A DNA stretch of 64,000 nucleotides from Ramlibacter henchirensis (GTDB lineage: Bacteria; Pseudomonadota; Gammaproteobacteria; Burkholderiales; Burkholderiaceae_C). The DNA lies in the NCBI RefSeq assembly GCF_004682015.1, contig NZ_SMLM01000003.1, positions 310,001-374,000 on the forward strand, given 5' to 3'. The notes below the pieces were generated by a model that was not told where the DNA came from, did not search any database, and saw nothing but the letters and a program-made list of their open reading frames with translations. This document shows positions 25,585 through 34,818 of the stretch, one piece after another (position 1 is the first letter of the stretch; each line of letters begins with the position of its first letter). The position numbers were made by a program, and so were the translations under genes.

Positions 25585-27342
25585 CTACGTATTGGGGATC
25601 GTCCCGACAGGTTTCGGCGGCCGCAGAAAATCGAAATCGACACCTTCGTCTGCCTGCGTGACGGTGGCAAGGAAGAGCTTGCGGTAGCCGCGCTCGGCCG
25701 CCGGCGGGACCGGCGGCGCTTCCTGGGTGCGACGCGCGAGTACCTGTTCGCTCACGAGCAGCGTCAGTTCGCGGCGGGAGACGGACAGGCGGATGCGGTC
25801 TCCGGTGCGTACGTAGGCGAGCGGTCCGCCCACCGCAGCTTCCGGGACCACGTGCAGCACGATCGTGCCGAACGCCGTTCCGCTCATCCGGCCATCGGAG
25901 ATGCGGACGATGTCCTTCACGCCGGCGCGGGCGAGCTTGCGCGGGATCGGGATGTATCCGGCCTCCGGCATGCCGGGGGCGCCCTTGGGCCCGATGTTCT
26001 TCAGGACCAGGATGTCGTCCGCGTTCACGTCGAGATCGTCGCCGTCGACGCGCTGGGCGAGGTCCGCCGCGTTCTCGAACACCACGGCCCGGCCCTCATG
26101 CTCCATCAGCCCAGGGTCGGCCGCGGACTGCTTGATGATGGCCCCGCCGGGCGCGAGGTTGCCCTGCAGCACCGCGATGCCACCCTGCGCGTAGACCGGG
26201 TTGTCCCTCGGACGCACGACATCCTGGCTGAACGGCGCCGGCGCACGGTCGAGCTCTTCGCCCAGCGTGCGGCCGGTCACCGTCATCGCGTCCAGGTGCA
26301 GCAGGGGCTTGAGTTCCCTCAGGAGCGTGGCCATGCCGCCGGCGGCGTGGAAGTCTTCCATGTAGTGCCGGCCGGAGGGCTTGAGGTCCACGAGCACCGG
26401 CGTCTCGCGTCCCATCCGGTCCAGCGCCTTGAGATCCACCTGAAGCCCCAGCCTGCCCGCAATCGCCGTCAGGTGCACGATGGCGTTGGTCGATCCGCCG
26501 ATGGCGAGCAGCACTCGCATCGCGTTCTCGAACGCGTTGGCGGTGAGGATCCGGTCGATGCCGAGGTGGCTCCTGGCCATCTGCACCGCCACCGCGCCGG
26601 TCTCTTCGGCCACGCGCATCCGGTCGGCGGTCACCGCCGGGGGCGAGGCGCCGCCTGCCACCGTCATTCCCAAGGCTTCCGCAACGCACGCCATCGTGCT
26701 GGCCGTGCCCATCACCGAGCAGGTTCCCACGCTGGGCACCAGCTGGTCGTTGACGCCTCCGATCTCATCGTCGTCGATCTCGCCGGCACGGAAGCGCCCC
26801 CAGTAGCGGCGGCAGTCCGTGCATGCGCCGACGCGTTCGCCGCGGTGCGAACCAGTGAGCATGGATCCCGTGATCAGCTGCACCGCCGGGATGCCGGCCG
26901 AAGCGGCGCCCATCAGCTGCGCCGGCACGGTCTTGTCGCAGCCGCCGATCAGCACCACGGCGTCCATCGGCTGCGCCCGGATCATCTCCTCCGTGTCGAT
27001 GGACATGAGGTTGCGCAGGTACATGCTGGTCGGATGGGCGAAGCTCTCGTGCAGCGAGATGGTCGGGAACTTCACCGGCAGGCCGCCGGCCAGCATGATC
27101 CCGCGCTGCACCGCCTCGAGCAGTTGCGGCATGTTGCCGTGGCACGGGTTGTAGCCGCTGCCGGTATCGGTGATGCCGATCACAGGCCTGTCCAGCGCGG
27201 TGTCGCTGTAGCCTGCCCCCTTGATGAAGGCCTTGCGCAGGAACAGGGAGAAACCGGCGTCACCGTAGCTGGTGAGCCCCTTGCGCATCCCGCTTGCTTC
27301 GCCGCCGGCGTGGCCCTGCAGCTTGTCTTGGTTCCGGCTCAT
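25585..27342 (-). CDS. IlvD/Edd-family dehydratase, probably sugar-acid type
   Basis: A 585-residue Fe-S dehydratase. The family signatures are present: GGCDKTVPAQLMGAA and, near the C-terminus, VRISDGRMSGTAFGTIVLHVVPEAA. The ligand cysteine region ACTDCRRYWGRFRAGE and VGTCSVMGTASTM are closer to sugar-acid (arabinonate/xylonate-type) dehydratases than to the biosynthetic IlvD. It would convert an aldonic acid to its 2-keto-3-deoxy form, which the DapA-family lyase could then split. First gene of the minus-strand operon; divergent from the MFS gene, so a shared control region lies near 27350-27450. Confidence 0.9.
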   Translation of the reverse strand: MSRNQDKLQGHAGGEASGMRKGLTSYGDAGFSLFLRKAFIKGAGYSDTALDRPVIGITDTGSGYNPCHGNMPQLLEAVQRGIMLAGGLPVKFPTISLHESFAHPTSMYLRNLMSIDTEEMIRAQPMDAVVLIGGCDKTVPAQLMGAASAGIPAVQLITGSMLTGSHRGERVGACTDCRRYWGRFRAGEIDDDEIGGVNDQLVPSVGTCSVMGTASTMACVAEALGMTVAGGASPPAVTADRMRVAEETGAVAVQMARSHLGIDRILTANAFENAMRVLLAIGGSTNAIVHLTAIAGRLGLQVDLKALDRMGRETPVLVDLKPSGRHYMEDFHAAGGMATLLRELKPLLHLDAMTVTGRTLGEELDRAPAPFSQDVVRPRDNPVYAQGGIAVLQGNLAPGGAIIKQSAADPGLMEHEGRAVVFENAADLAQRVDGDDLDVNADDILVLKNIGPKGAPGMPEAGYIPIPRKLARAGVKDIVRISDGRMSGTAFGTIVLHVVPEAAVGGPLAYVRTGDRIRLSVSRRELTLLVSEQVLARRTQEAPPVPPAAERGYRKLFLATVTQADEGVDFDFLRPPKPVGTIPNT

Positions 27343-27453
27343 TGGTCCGCCTTCTTTGACCCGCTTGGGGCTTGCTCATTCTGGAGCAAGTCACCGCGAT
27401 CCGCAGCCATGGCCGGCATTGGCTATCCTGTGGCTGTGAGGCCTGACAGCTCG

Positions 27454-28689
27454 ATGGAGAGGGACGTGGTGGGGGCCGCGGCGGTGGTCGCCACGGATGC
27501 GGTGACCGCATCGAGCCCCGGCCATGATCGACGCCTGGTCGGCTGGCTGTCGCTCGCGCAGCTGATCAGCTGGGGCAGCGTCTTCTACACGTTCGCCCTG
27601 CTGCTCGGTCCGGTGGAGCGCGAACTCGGGCTCACGCGCACGCAGTCGTCCTTCGCCTTCAGCCTCGCCCTGCTCGCGGAAGGCCTGCTGGCGTACCCGG
27701 TCGGGCGGTGGATCGACCGCGGCCACGAGCGCATCGTGATGACGGGCGGCACGCTGCTGATCGCCGCCGGCCTGACACTGCATGCCTTCGTGCAGTCCGC
27801 CGCCGGCTTCTTCGCCGCCTGGCTCCTGCTCGGCGCCGCGTTGGCCGCCACCCTCTACAACGCCGCCTTCTCGGTCGTGACGCGGCGTTTCCCGCGCGAC
27901 TTCCGCCGCGCGATCATCACCATCACCTTCCTGGGCGGGCTGGCGAGCAGCGTCTTCATCCCGCTTTCCGCCGCGCTGATCTCCGCCTGGGGCTGGCGCG
28001 CCGCCTTGCTGGTGCTCGCCGGCATCCACCTGCTGGTCTGCCTGCCGATCCACGCGCTCGTCCTGCGAAACGCTCCGGCAGGTGCGGCATCCGCGCCCGG
28101 CGGCGGCCACTTTCCTCCCGCGCTCCTGCGCCACCCGGCGTTCCTGCTGATTGGCGTGTTCGTGGTGGGCATGATGGGGATCACCGCCGCGATCCCGCCG
28201 CACCTCGTCAGCCTGCTCCGCGAGAGCGGGCTCGCCGAAGCCTGGGTCATCGCGATCCCGGCCACCATCGGCGCGGTGCAGGTCCTGGGACGCGTGCTGC
28301 TGTTCTTCTTCGAAGGCCGCTTCGACCTGCACCTGGCCAACCGGCTCATTCCCATCCTGGTTCCTCTCGCCCTGGCGGCGCTGATCGCCGGCGCCGGTTC
28401 GCCGTGGGGCGGCGTGCTCTTCGTGCTGCTCTACGGACTGGGCAACGGCATGCTGACGATCGTCAAGGGAACGGCGATCGCCCAGTACGTCGACCGCGAG
28501 CATGTCGCGTCGCTCAATGGTGCGCTTGGCGTTCCCGTCGCGATCGCGCGGGCCTCGGCGCCCGTGCTCCTTGGCGTGATGTGGACGCACGATGCGGGCT
28601 ATCGCTGGGGGCTGGGGATGCTGCTCGCGGTCGGCGTGCTGGCGTCGCTGGCGCTGGTGATGGCGCAGCGCCGTGCGCCGGTAGCCTAG
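27454..28689 (+). CDS. MFS transporter
   Basis: A major facilitator of about 411 residues with twelve hydrophobic segments, from WLSLAQLISWGSVFYTFALL to WGLGMLLAVGVLASLALVMA. The loop 2-3 region has the MFS-like YPVGRWIDRGHERIVMTGG. The start is uncertain: ATG 27454 gives a 33-residue soluble head before the first helix; ATG 27409 adds 15 more. TTGGCTATCC just upstream of 27430 could be part of a promoter. Divergent from the dehydratase operon. It could be an alternative importer or an exporter; the substrate is not readable from the sequence. Confidence 0.88.
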   Translation: MERDVVGAAAVVATDAVTASSPGHDRRLVGWLSLAQLISWGSVFYTFALLLGPVERELGLTRTQSSFAFSLALLAEGLLAYPVGRWIDRGHERIVMTGGTLLIAAGLTLHAFVQSAAGFFAAWLLLGAALAATLYNAAFSVVTRRFPRDFRRAIITITFLGGLASSVFIPLSAALISAWGWRAALLVLAGIHLLVCLPIHALVLRNAPAGAASAPGGGHFPPALLRHPAFLLIGVFVVGMMGITAAIPPHLVSLLRESGLAEAWVIAIPATIGAVQVLGRVLLFFFEGRFDLHLANRLIPILVPLALAALIAGAGSPWGGVLFVLLYGLGNGMLTIVKGTAIAQYVDREHVASLNGALGVPVAIARASAPVLLGVMWTHDAGYRWGLGMLLAVGVLASLALVMAQRRAPVA

Positions 28690-28831
28690 TCCAGGCAACG
28701 GTGCGTGGCGCCGGAGGGGCTGGGCGGGCCGGCTTCGCTTGACTGCCTCCCGGAGGGGAATGCCATCATGACAGCCGCCGGCCTGCGACGCACAATGGAA
28801 CGGCATTCCGTAGAGCCATCGGAGGCGCCCC

Positions 28832-31708
28832 GTGCCCTCGACAGGGAAGCAGGATTCATCGCCGCAGGCCCCAGGCCCCCATGCCGCACCGATGGGTTGG
28901 CCGAGACACCAGCCTGCCGACATCACCGGGCGCCAGCGCACCGGGGAGACGAGCCATGAACTCCAGGAACTGTGGCGTGTCGCCTTCGAGGCCAACCCGA
29001 CGATGTACTTCATCGTCGACGAGGCCGGCGCCATCGTGTCGGTCAATCGCCTGGGAGCCCAGCAGCTCGGTTACGCGGTGGGCGAGCTCGTCGGGCAGCC
29101 GGTGCTGAATGTCTTCTTCGAGCCCGACCGCGCCATCGTCCAGAAGAACGCCGACAACTGCCTTCGACACCCCGGCCGATCGTTCCGGTGGGAAGCGCGC
29201 AAGGTGCGCAAGGACGGCACGATGCTCTGGGTACGCGAGACGGCCAATGCCGTCCTGCTGCCGGACAACCGGCCGGTTCTGCTGGTCGGCTGCGAGGACG
29301 TGACCGAGCGCAAGCACGCCGAGCAGGCGCTGCGGGACAGCGAGGAGCGCTTCCGCACGCTGGTCGAGTTCTCATTCGACGTCTACTGGGAATCCGACGC
29401 GCAGCATCGCTTCACGAGGCAGGAATACGGCCCGGAGCTGGCGGACGCGCCGGCCCGCCGCTCCGAGCTCGGCAAGACGCGCTGGGAAGTGCCGTACCTC
29501 GAGCCGGACGAGGAGGCCTGGCGCAGGCACCGGGCAACGCTCGACGCCCACCTGCCGTTCCGTGATTTCGAGCTCGCGCGCCCGACGCCCGACGGCGGCA
29601 AGCGTTACGTGTCGGTCTCCGGCCTGCCCGTGTTCGACGAGACCGGCGCCTTCGTCGGTTACCGCGGCGTCGGCCGGCACATCACCGAAAGCAAGCTCGC
29701 TGAACAGGCGCTGCGCCAGCGCGAGAAGGAGCTGCGCGAGATCGTCGAGACCATGCCGGCCATGGTCTTCGTCGCCGACGCGAGCGGGCGCAACTCCATG
29801 GGCAACCGGCGTTGGCTCGAATACGCCGGGCTGGCCCCGGGGGCCGTCGGTTCGCCGGCCCCCGTGCATCCGGACGACGATGCGCGCTACAGGGCCGCGC
29901 GCGCCCACAGCATCGCGACGGGCGAGCCCTTCGAGCAGGAGGTGCGGCTTCGTCGCTTCGACGGCGAGTACCGCTGGTTCCTCAGCCGTGCCGTGCCGCT
30001 GCGCGATGACCAGGGCCGGATCCTGAAGTGGTACGGCGTCCTCACGGATATCCACGACCGCAAGGTGGCCGAGGAAGAACGCGCCGCCCATGTGTGGTTC
30101 CTGGAACGCATGGACCGCATCAACCGCGCGATGCAGGGCACGAACGATCTCGAGCAGATGACGAGCGACGTGCTGGACGCGGTGCTGGAAGTCTTCGGGT
30201 GCGATCGCGCCTGGCTGGTCTACCCGTGCGACCCCGGGGCACCGTCCTGGAAGGCGGTGATGGAGCACACGCGGCCGCAATTCTCCGGTGCGTTCGCCCT
30301 GGGCGCCGACGTGCCGCTCAGCCCGGATACCGCCAGCACTTTCCGCGCCGCACTCGCCGCGGAGGGCGCCGCCTTGGTGTTCGACCCGCACGGCCTGCAG
30401 GTGACCGCATCCGCCGAGCGCTTCGGCGTTCTCTCCCAGGTGGCCACGGTGGTGCGGCCCAGGGTCGACCGGCCCTACCTCTTCGGCCTGCACCAGTGCT
30501 CGCACGCGCGTGTGTGGAGCGAGCCGGAGAAGCGCCTGGTCGAGGAGATCGGCCGCCGCCTGGAGGATGTGCTCACCAGCCTGCTCATCTTCCGCAGCCT
30601 GCGCGAGAGCGAACGCAAACTGGAGGAGGCCCAGCGCATCGGGCGCATGGGCTACTTCGAATACGACCTCGGCACCCAGAGCCTGACGCTCTCGGACGAG
30701 GCCTGCCGGATCTACGGCGTCGAGCAGCACCAGTTGTCGTCCTGGCAGGGGCGGGTCCTCGAGCTCGTGCACGCCGAGGACCGCGACACGCTGACCGGGG
30801 CGATCGCGGCTGCCGCCGGGCGCAACGGGCGGTTCGCCGTCGAGTTCCGCGCCCTTCGCCCGGACGGGGAGGTGCGGATCGTGCACAGCCGCGGCGAGGC
30901 GACCGGGGACGCGGCGCAGGGGCTGCGCGCGTTCGGGACGCTGCAGGACATCACGCAGCTGCGGAACGCGCAAGAGGCGCTGCGTGACGCCGAGGCGGCG
31001 CTCGCGCGCGCCAACCGCGTCACGACCCTCGGGGTGCTCGCCGCCTCCATCGCGCACGAGGTGAACCAGCCGCTGGGCGCCATCACGACCAGCGCTGCCT
31101 CGTGCGCGCGTTGGCTGGCGGCCGAGCCGCCGCAGATGGAGAAGGCGCGGTCGGCGCTCCAGCGCATCGGCGCCGACGGCAAGCGGGCAGCCCACGTCGT
31201 CGACCGCATTCGCGCCCTGGTGAACCGCCAGGCGCCGCGCACGGCCCGCCTCGATCTCGGCGAGGCGATCCTTGAAGTGGTCGCGCTGACGCGCAACGAA
31301 GTGCGGCGCAACGCCATCGTGCTGGACACGTCGCTGGCGCCCGACGTGCCGCCCATCGAGGGGGACCGGGTGCAGCTGCAGCAGGTGGTGCTGAACCTCA
31401 TCGTCAATGCCGTCGAGGCGATGAGCGGCAGCGGCCCGGCAACCCGTGAGCTGGCGATCGCCTCCAGCTGGGACGGCGCGAACACCGTGACGGTCGAGGT
31501 GCGCGACTCGGGGCCGGGCGTCGACCCCGACCGGGCCGACCGGCTCTTCGAGCCGTTCTACACCAGCAAGGCGGACGGGATCGGGATGGGCCTGTCGATC
31601 AGCCGTTCCATCATCGAAGCCCACGGCGGGTGGCTCTCGGTGACGCCCAACCTGCCGAGCGGCGCCGTGTTCCGGTTCTCGTTGCCCGTGGACCCGCCGG
31701 TGTCCTGA
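28832..31708 (+). CDS. multi-PAS/GAF sensor histidine kinase
   Basis: A 958-residue soluble sensor kinase with no membrane segments. PAS domains lie at about 48-150, 165-290, 298-415 and 600-715, with a GAF-like segment at ~440-590 (CDRAWLVYPCDPG). The HisKA box is ASIAHEVNQPLGAI with phospho-accepting His742; the ATPase has an N-box near 851 (VVLNLIVNAVEAM) and G-boxes DSGPGVD and GIGMGLSIS. The H-box type (HEVNQPL) is that of FixL/DctB-like kinases. GGAGG lies six bases before the GTG start. The cognate FixJ-type regulator begins two bases after its stop. The signal is not readable. Confidence 0.92.
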   Translation: MPSTGKQDSSPQAPGPHAAPMGWPRHQPADITGRQRTGETSHELQELWRVAFEANPTMYFIVDEAGAIVSVNRLGAQQLGYAVGELVGQPVLNVFFEPDRAIVQKNADNCLRHPGRSFRWEARKVRKDGTMLWVRETANAVLLPDNRPVLLVGCEDVTERKHAEQALRDSEERFRTLVEFSFDVYWESDAQHRFTRQEYGPELADAPARRSELGKTRWEVPYLEPDEEAWRRHRATLDAHLPFRDFELARPTPDGGKRYVSVSGLPVFDETGAFVGYRGVGRHITESKLAEQALRQREKELREIVETMPAMVFVADASGRNSMGNRRWLEYAGLAPGAVGSPAPVHPDDDARYRAARAHSIATGEPFEQEVRLRRFDGEYRWFLSRAVPLRDDQGRILKWYGVLTDIHDRKVAEEERAAHVWFLERMDRINRAMQGTNDLEQMTSDVLDAVLEVFGCDRAWLVYPCDPGAPSWKAVMEHTRPQFSGAFALGADVPLSPDTASTFRAALAAEGAALVFDPHGLQVTASAERFGVLSQVATVVRPRVDRPYLFGLHQCSHARVWSEPEKRLVEEIGRRLEDVLTSLLIFRSLRESERKLEEAQRIGRMGYFEYDLGTQSLTLSDEACRIYGVEQHQLSSWQGRVLELVHAEDRDTLTGAIAAAAGRNGRFAVEFRALRPDGEVRIVHSRGEATGDAAQGLRAFGTLQDITQLRNAQEALRDAEAALARANRVTTLGVLAASIAHEVNQPLGAITTSAASCARWLAAEPPQMEKARSALQRIGADGKRAAHVVDRIRALVNRQAPRTARLDLGEAILEVVALTRNEVRRNAIVLDTSLAPDVPPIEGDRVQLQQVVLNLIVNAVEAMSGSGPATRELAIASSWDGANTVTVEVRDSGPGVDPDRADRLFEPFYTSKADGIGMGLSISRSIIEAHGGWLSVTPNLPSGAVFRFSLPVDPPVS

Positions 31709-31710
31709 GG

Positions 31711-32346
31711 ATGCGAGTGGACCGGCCCGTCGTCTACGTGGTCGAGGACGACCCGTCGATGAGGGAGGCCGTCCAGGACCTGATCGCCTCGGTGGGCCTG
31801 GAGGCCCGCGGGTTCGCGTCGCCCCGGGAGTTCCTCCAATCGAGCCGCCCCGACGTGCCCGGCTGCCTGGTCCTGGACGTTCGCCTGCCAGGGTCCAGCG
31901 GGCTCGCCTTCCAGCAGGAACTGGCACGCGCCGGCGTCCTGCTGCCCGTCATCTTCATCACCGGCCACGGCGACATCCCGATGTCGGTGCGCGCCATCAA
32001 GGCGGGGGCGGTGGAGTTCCTCACCAAGCCTTTTCGCGACCAGGAACTGCTCGATTCGGTGCATGCCGCCATCGAGCGCGACCGTGCGCTGCGGCAGGAT
32101 GCCGCAGCCCTGGAGGACCTGCGGCAACGCTTCGCCACCCTGACGCCGCGCGAGCGGGAGATCATGGCGCTGGTGATCGTCGGGCGCATGAACAAGCAGA
32201 TCGCAGGCGAGCTCGGCGTGAGCGAAGTGACCGTCAAGGTCCACCGGGGGCAGATCATGCGCAAGATGCGGGCGAAGTCGCTGCCCGAGCTCGTTCGCAT
32301 GGGCGACATGCTGCGCCTGGGCGGCACGTGGTCACCGTCCACCTGA
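31711..32346 (+). CDS. FixJ-family response regulator
   Basis: A 211-residue two-domain regulator. The receiver has acidic pocket EDD at 12-14, phospho-acceptor Asp56 (LVLDVRLPG), a conserved Thr/Lys side (FITGHGD, FLTKPF), and a LuxR-type helix-turn-helix at ~145-205 (LTPREREIMALVIVGRMNKQIAGELGVSEVTVKVHRG). ATG 31711 directly follows the kinase stop (TGAGGATG), so the two are translationally linked. It would be phosphorylated by the PAS kinase and control unknown promoters. Its last codons overlap the end of the convergent gene on the other strand by about 15 bases. Confidence 0.93.
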   Translation: MRVDRPVVYVVEDDPSMREAVQDLIASVGLEARGFASPREFLQSSRPDVPGCLVLDVRLPGSSGLAFQQELARAGVLLPVIFITGHGDIPMSVRAIKAGAVEFLTKPFRDQELLDSVHAAIERDRALRQDAAALEDLRQRFATLTPREREIMALVIVGRMNKQIAGELGVSEVTVKVHRGQIMRKMRAKSLPELVRMGDMLRLGGTWSPST

Positions 32347-32748
32347 GCCGGACCTTGCCTTCGCCGCCGGGCCCACCCGTCGCAGTGCGGCCTTGAGCAC
32401 CTCGAGCGGGACGGGCTTGGTCAGGTGGACGGAGAAGCCCAGGTCGGATGTGCGACTGCGGGTGCCGGCATCGTCCCACGCCGTACAGGCGATCAGCAGC
32501 GGTGCAGGCCAGAGCTGTCTCAGCACGGCGGCCGCCTGGAACCCGTCCATGATGGGCATGCCCAGGTCGAGCATGACCGCGTCGTAGCGCTCGCGGCTCG
32601 CTTCCCGGACGGCCTCCAGCCCGTTGTGGGCCGTGCGGGTGCGGTGCCCCTCGAGTTCGAGCAGGATCGACAGGGCGGTCGCGGCGTCGCGGTTGTCGTC
32701 CACCACCAGGATGCGCAAGGCGCCGGGGTGCTGGCCGTCCTCAGGCAT
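32332..32748 (-). CDS. single-domain response regulator
   Basis: A 138-residue CheY-like receiver without an output domain: acidic pair at VVDDN, phospho-acceptor Asp61 (VMLDLGMPIMDG), a switch region ACTAWDD, and Lys in HLTKPV. The ATG at 32748 gives the family start; a longer frame from 33105 is antisense noise overlapping the neighbouring gene. It overlaps the upstream receiver-fusion gene by eight bases, so both belong to one operon. It may act as a phosphate sink or relay for the nearby kinase. The Thr of the classic switch is present in CTAW. Confidence 0.88.
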   Translation of the reverse strand: MPEDGQHPGALRILVVDDNRDAATALSILLELEGHRTRTAHNGLEAVREASRERYDAVMLDLGMPIMDGFQAAAVLRQLWPAPLLIACTAWDDAGTRSRTSDLGFSVHLTKPVPLEVLKAALRRVGPAAKARSGSGGR

Positions 32749-33769
32749 GCGCCACTCCCATGCTGCGAGCCGAACCCCGGCCGACCCAGAGCTCGGCGGC
32801 AAGCACCGCTTGCACGTGCAGGGCCTGGAGCCTCGTGTAGAGCTGCTCCAGGAGGTGCAGGGTGCGAAGTTCCGGGAACCACGACGCCAGCGTCTGCAGC
32901 TCGGCCAGCACGGCATCCCAGTCGAATGGCTGCCGGGTGCGGTGTTGCGCCAGGACGCTGCGGCAATGCTCCAGCACCTGACCCGCGCCCCCGCTGCGCT
33001 CCTTGGCCAGCATTTCCTCGATGTCGTACTTCCAGCGTGCCTGCTCCAGGGCCTTGTCGCACGACAGGAAACCCGAATCGGCCAGCGCCTGCGCGAAGGC
33101 CTCATCCAGCGCCGGCGTCCCGATCACGGCGCGCAGCACTCCGGTGGTCGATTGCGGCCCGGGCGGAATGAGCCGCGTGCGCTTGACCAGCCGCGGGACC
33201 GACCACGCCATCTCCGGTGTGATGGGCAGGACGGCCGTAGCGGCCGCAAGCGTCGTGTGCACGGCGCGCAACTGCTCGGCGCCGTCGACTTCGCACGGTG
33301 AAGGCATTGAACACTCCTCGCTCGGAAGGGTCGGGGATCCAGGCTCGCCGTCACGGCGCCCGTGTGGCGGCGGAAACCTGCCCTCGATCGCCACGGACGG
33401 GCTCCGCTGCGCCGCCAGGCCGATGCAGTCGAGCAGTTCGTCGCCGGCGAACGGCTTGGTGAGATAGGCGATCACGCCCGCCTTGAGGGCGCGCCTGCGG
33501 GTGGCCTCGTCCGGGTACGCCGTGATGAGGATGGTGGACACGCTGCCCCCGGATGCCGCGACGTGCTCGTGCAGCGCCAGCCCGCTCATCCCCGGCATGC
33601 GCATGTCCGCGACCACGCAGGCGACGCGATCCAGATGGCCCGAGTCGAGCAATTGCTGCGCAGACACGAACGTTTCGGCGTCCAGGCCCGCCGACGCGAG
33701 CAGGTCCTGTGTGGTGTCGCGGATGGACGGGTCATCGTCCACGATCGCGACGAGTGCGCTTTGCGGCAT
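32741..33769 (-). CDS. response regulator with unrecognised C-terminal domain
   Basis: A 342-residue protein. Residues 1-125 are a FixJ-like receiver (VDDDPSIR, phospho-acceptor Asp55 in VVADMRMPGMSG, ILITAYPD, YLTKPFAGDELL). After a Pro/Gly-rich linker, residues ~160-342 form a helical domain I do not know (ITPEMAWSVPRLVKRTRL, ARWKYDIEEMLAKERSGG, QTLASWFPELRTLHLLEQL). No HTH or enzyme motif is evident. GAAGGGG lies eight bases before ATG 33769. An internal ATG near 33306 could start the C-terminal part alone. It is upstream of and coupled to the single-domain receiver. Confidence 0.82.
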   Translation of the reverse strand: MPQSALVAIVDDDPSIRDTTQDLLASAGLDAETFVSAQQLLDSGHLDRVACVVADMRMPGMSGLALHEHVAASGGSVSTILITAYPDEATRRRALKAGVIAYLTKPFAGDELLDCIGLAAQRSPSVAIEGRFPPPHGRRDGEPGSPTLPSEECSMPSPCEVDGAEQLRAVHTTLAAATAVLPITPEMAWSVPRLVKRTRLIPPGPQSTTGVLRAVIGTPALDEAFAQALADSGFLSCDKALEQARWKYDIEEMLAKERSGGAGQVLEHCRSVLAQHRTRQPFDWDAVLAELQTLASWFPELRTLHLLEQLYTRLQALHVQAVLAAELWVGRGSARSMGVAHA

Positions 33770-34142
33770 CCGTGATCCCCTTCGTGTCTCGGTTTGGAGA
33801 CTACGCGTGACGGGGTCGGACAGCCATTGTGCGTGCGTCGATCGAGACTGCACGCATGGAAGCTCCGGTTGGACGGGGGAATGAGTCGCCTACGACCTTG
33901 GTATAGGTGGCGAGCGAAGCGCCTCAGGTGAGGTTCGCGAAGTTGAATGCGGCGCTTGCTGCCGGCTGCTGCCTGTTTCAGCCTCGAGATCTCCTGCATC
34001 CCCGCTGGGCTCGTGCGGTGCAGGGGTGCAGTTCGTCAGCCGGAGAATCGATGTGCCTGCTGCGCCTTACGCGCTCGCAGCACCTTTGACCACGCCATGC
34101 ATCAACTTATGAGGTGAACAATCGCTTGACCGATGGGGCCAT

Positions 34143-34340
34143 GTGAAGCTGCGATCCTCGCTCAAAGAGAGCCACTCTGGAGAAGAAGCGAGGGCCGGAG
34201 TCGGCGCGCCCAGGACCGGGCGAGCGACGCCTCTGTCGGCGCAGGCTGCAAATGCCTTCGAAAAGCTCAAATGGATCGACGGCGATCTTGCCGAGCAGTA
34301 TGAAAAGACCCGTGGGGAACGGCGCAAACGCAGCCGCTAG
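34143..34340 (+). CDS. possible small basic protein
   Basis: A 65-residue frame starting with GTG. The first half is low complexity, and the second (ANAFEKLKWIDGDLAEQYEKTRGER) looks like a charged helix. No strong ribosome site is seen. It lies in an otherwise featureless 730-base stretch (33770-34499) between the receiver gene and the next small gene. Coding is doubtful. Confidence 0.25.
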   Translation: MKLRSSLKESHSGEEARAGVGAPRTGRATPLSAQAANAFEKLKWIDGDLAEQYEKTRGERRKRSR

Positions 34341-34499
34341 CGCCGCGCCGGCTTGCGGGCGACAAACCCGGGCTGAACGCGCCCTTACAGGTTCGAGTGT
34401 CCGTTACGGGCATGGACGAGCAGCCCCGTGGAGACTTCCTACGTCCTAGTCAGCGACGGACTACATCTGTAGGAGCGGCCTGGGTCATCAGGGAGCTCC

Positions 34500-34721
34500 A
34501 TGAAACCGAACGCACTACGGACCATCCAGAAGCTGAGCATGCAGGACGTCCTGCGCTTTGCGAACGACCCTCGCCTGTATCGCGTGATAGCCCTTGAGCA
34601 GTTACTTGGCGGGCGCTGGAAAGTGATGCTCCGCTCCTTCGATGAGGCGGCCAGCAAGACGCTTGTGCGGTGTGGGACCGACCAGGTTTTTGTAGTGCCG
34701 GGCGGGGCTCTCTTGCATTGA
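34500..34721 (+). CDS. small hypothetical protein (73 aa)
   Basis: A 73-residue frame with normal protein composition (MQDVLRFANDPRLYRVIALEQ, then GGRWKVMLRSFDEAASKTLV). AGGGAG lies five bases before the ATG. No family recognised, no signal peptide or membrane segment. Isolated between signalling genes, it is convergent with the receiver gene that ends at 34819. Likely a real small gene, but without functional clues. Confidence 0.5.
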   Translation: MKPNALRTIQKLSMQDVLRFANDPRLYRVIALEQLLGGRWKVMLRSFDEAASKTLVRCGTDQVFVVPGGALLH

Positions 34722-34818
34722 GCGGGAGGACAGCGGCTTGCGCCACTGTCGAAGGGGCGGATGCAGTCAGGCCCTACCTTGAACAGGAGCGCAAAGACCG
34801 GATTGCGCAGAGCGCCTC

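Noticed and set aside
25852..27408. Upstream extension of the MFS gene frame
   Set aside because: It is antisense to the IlvD-family dehydratase; the transporter begins near 27409-27454.
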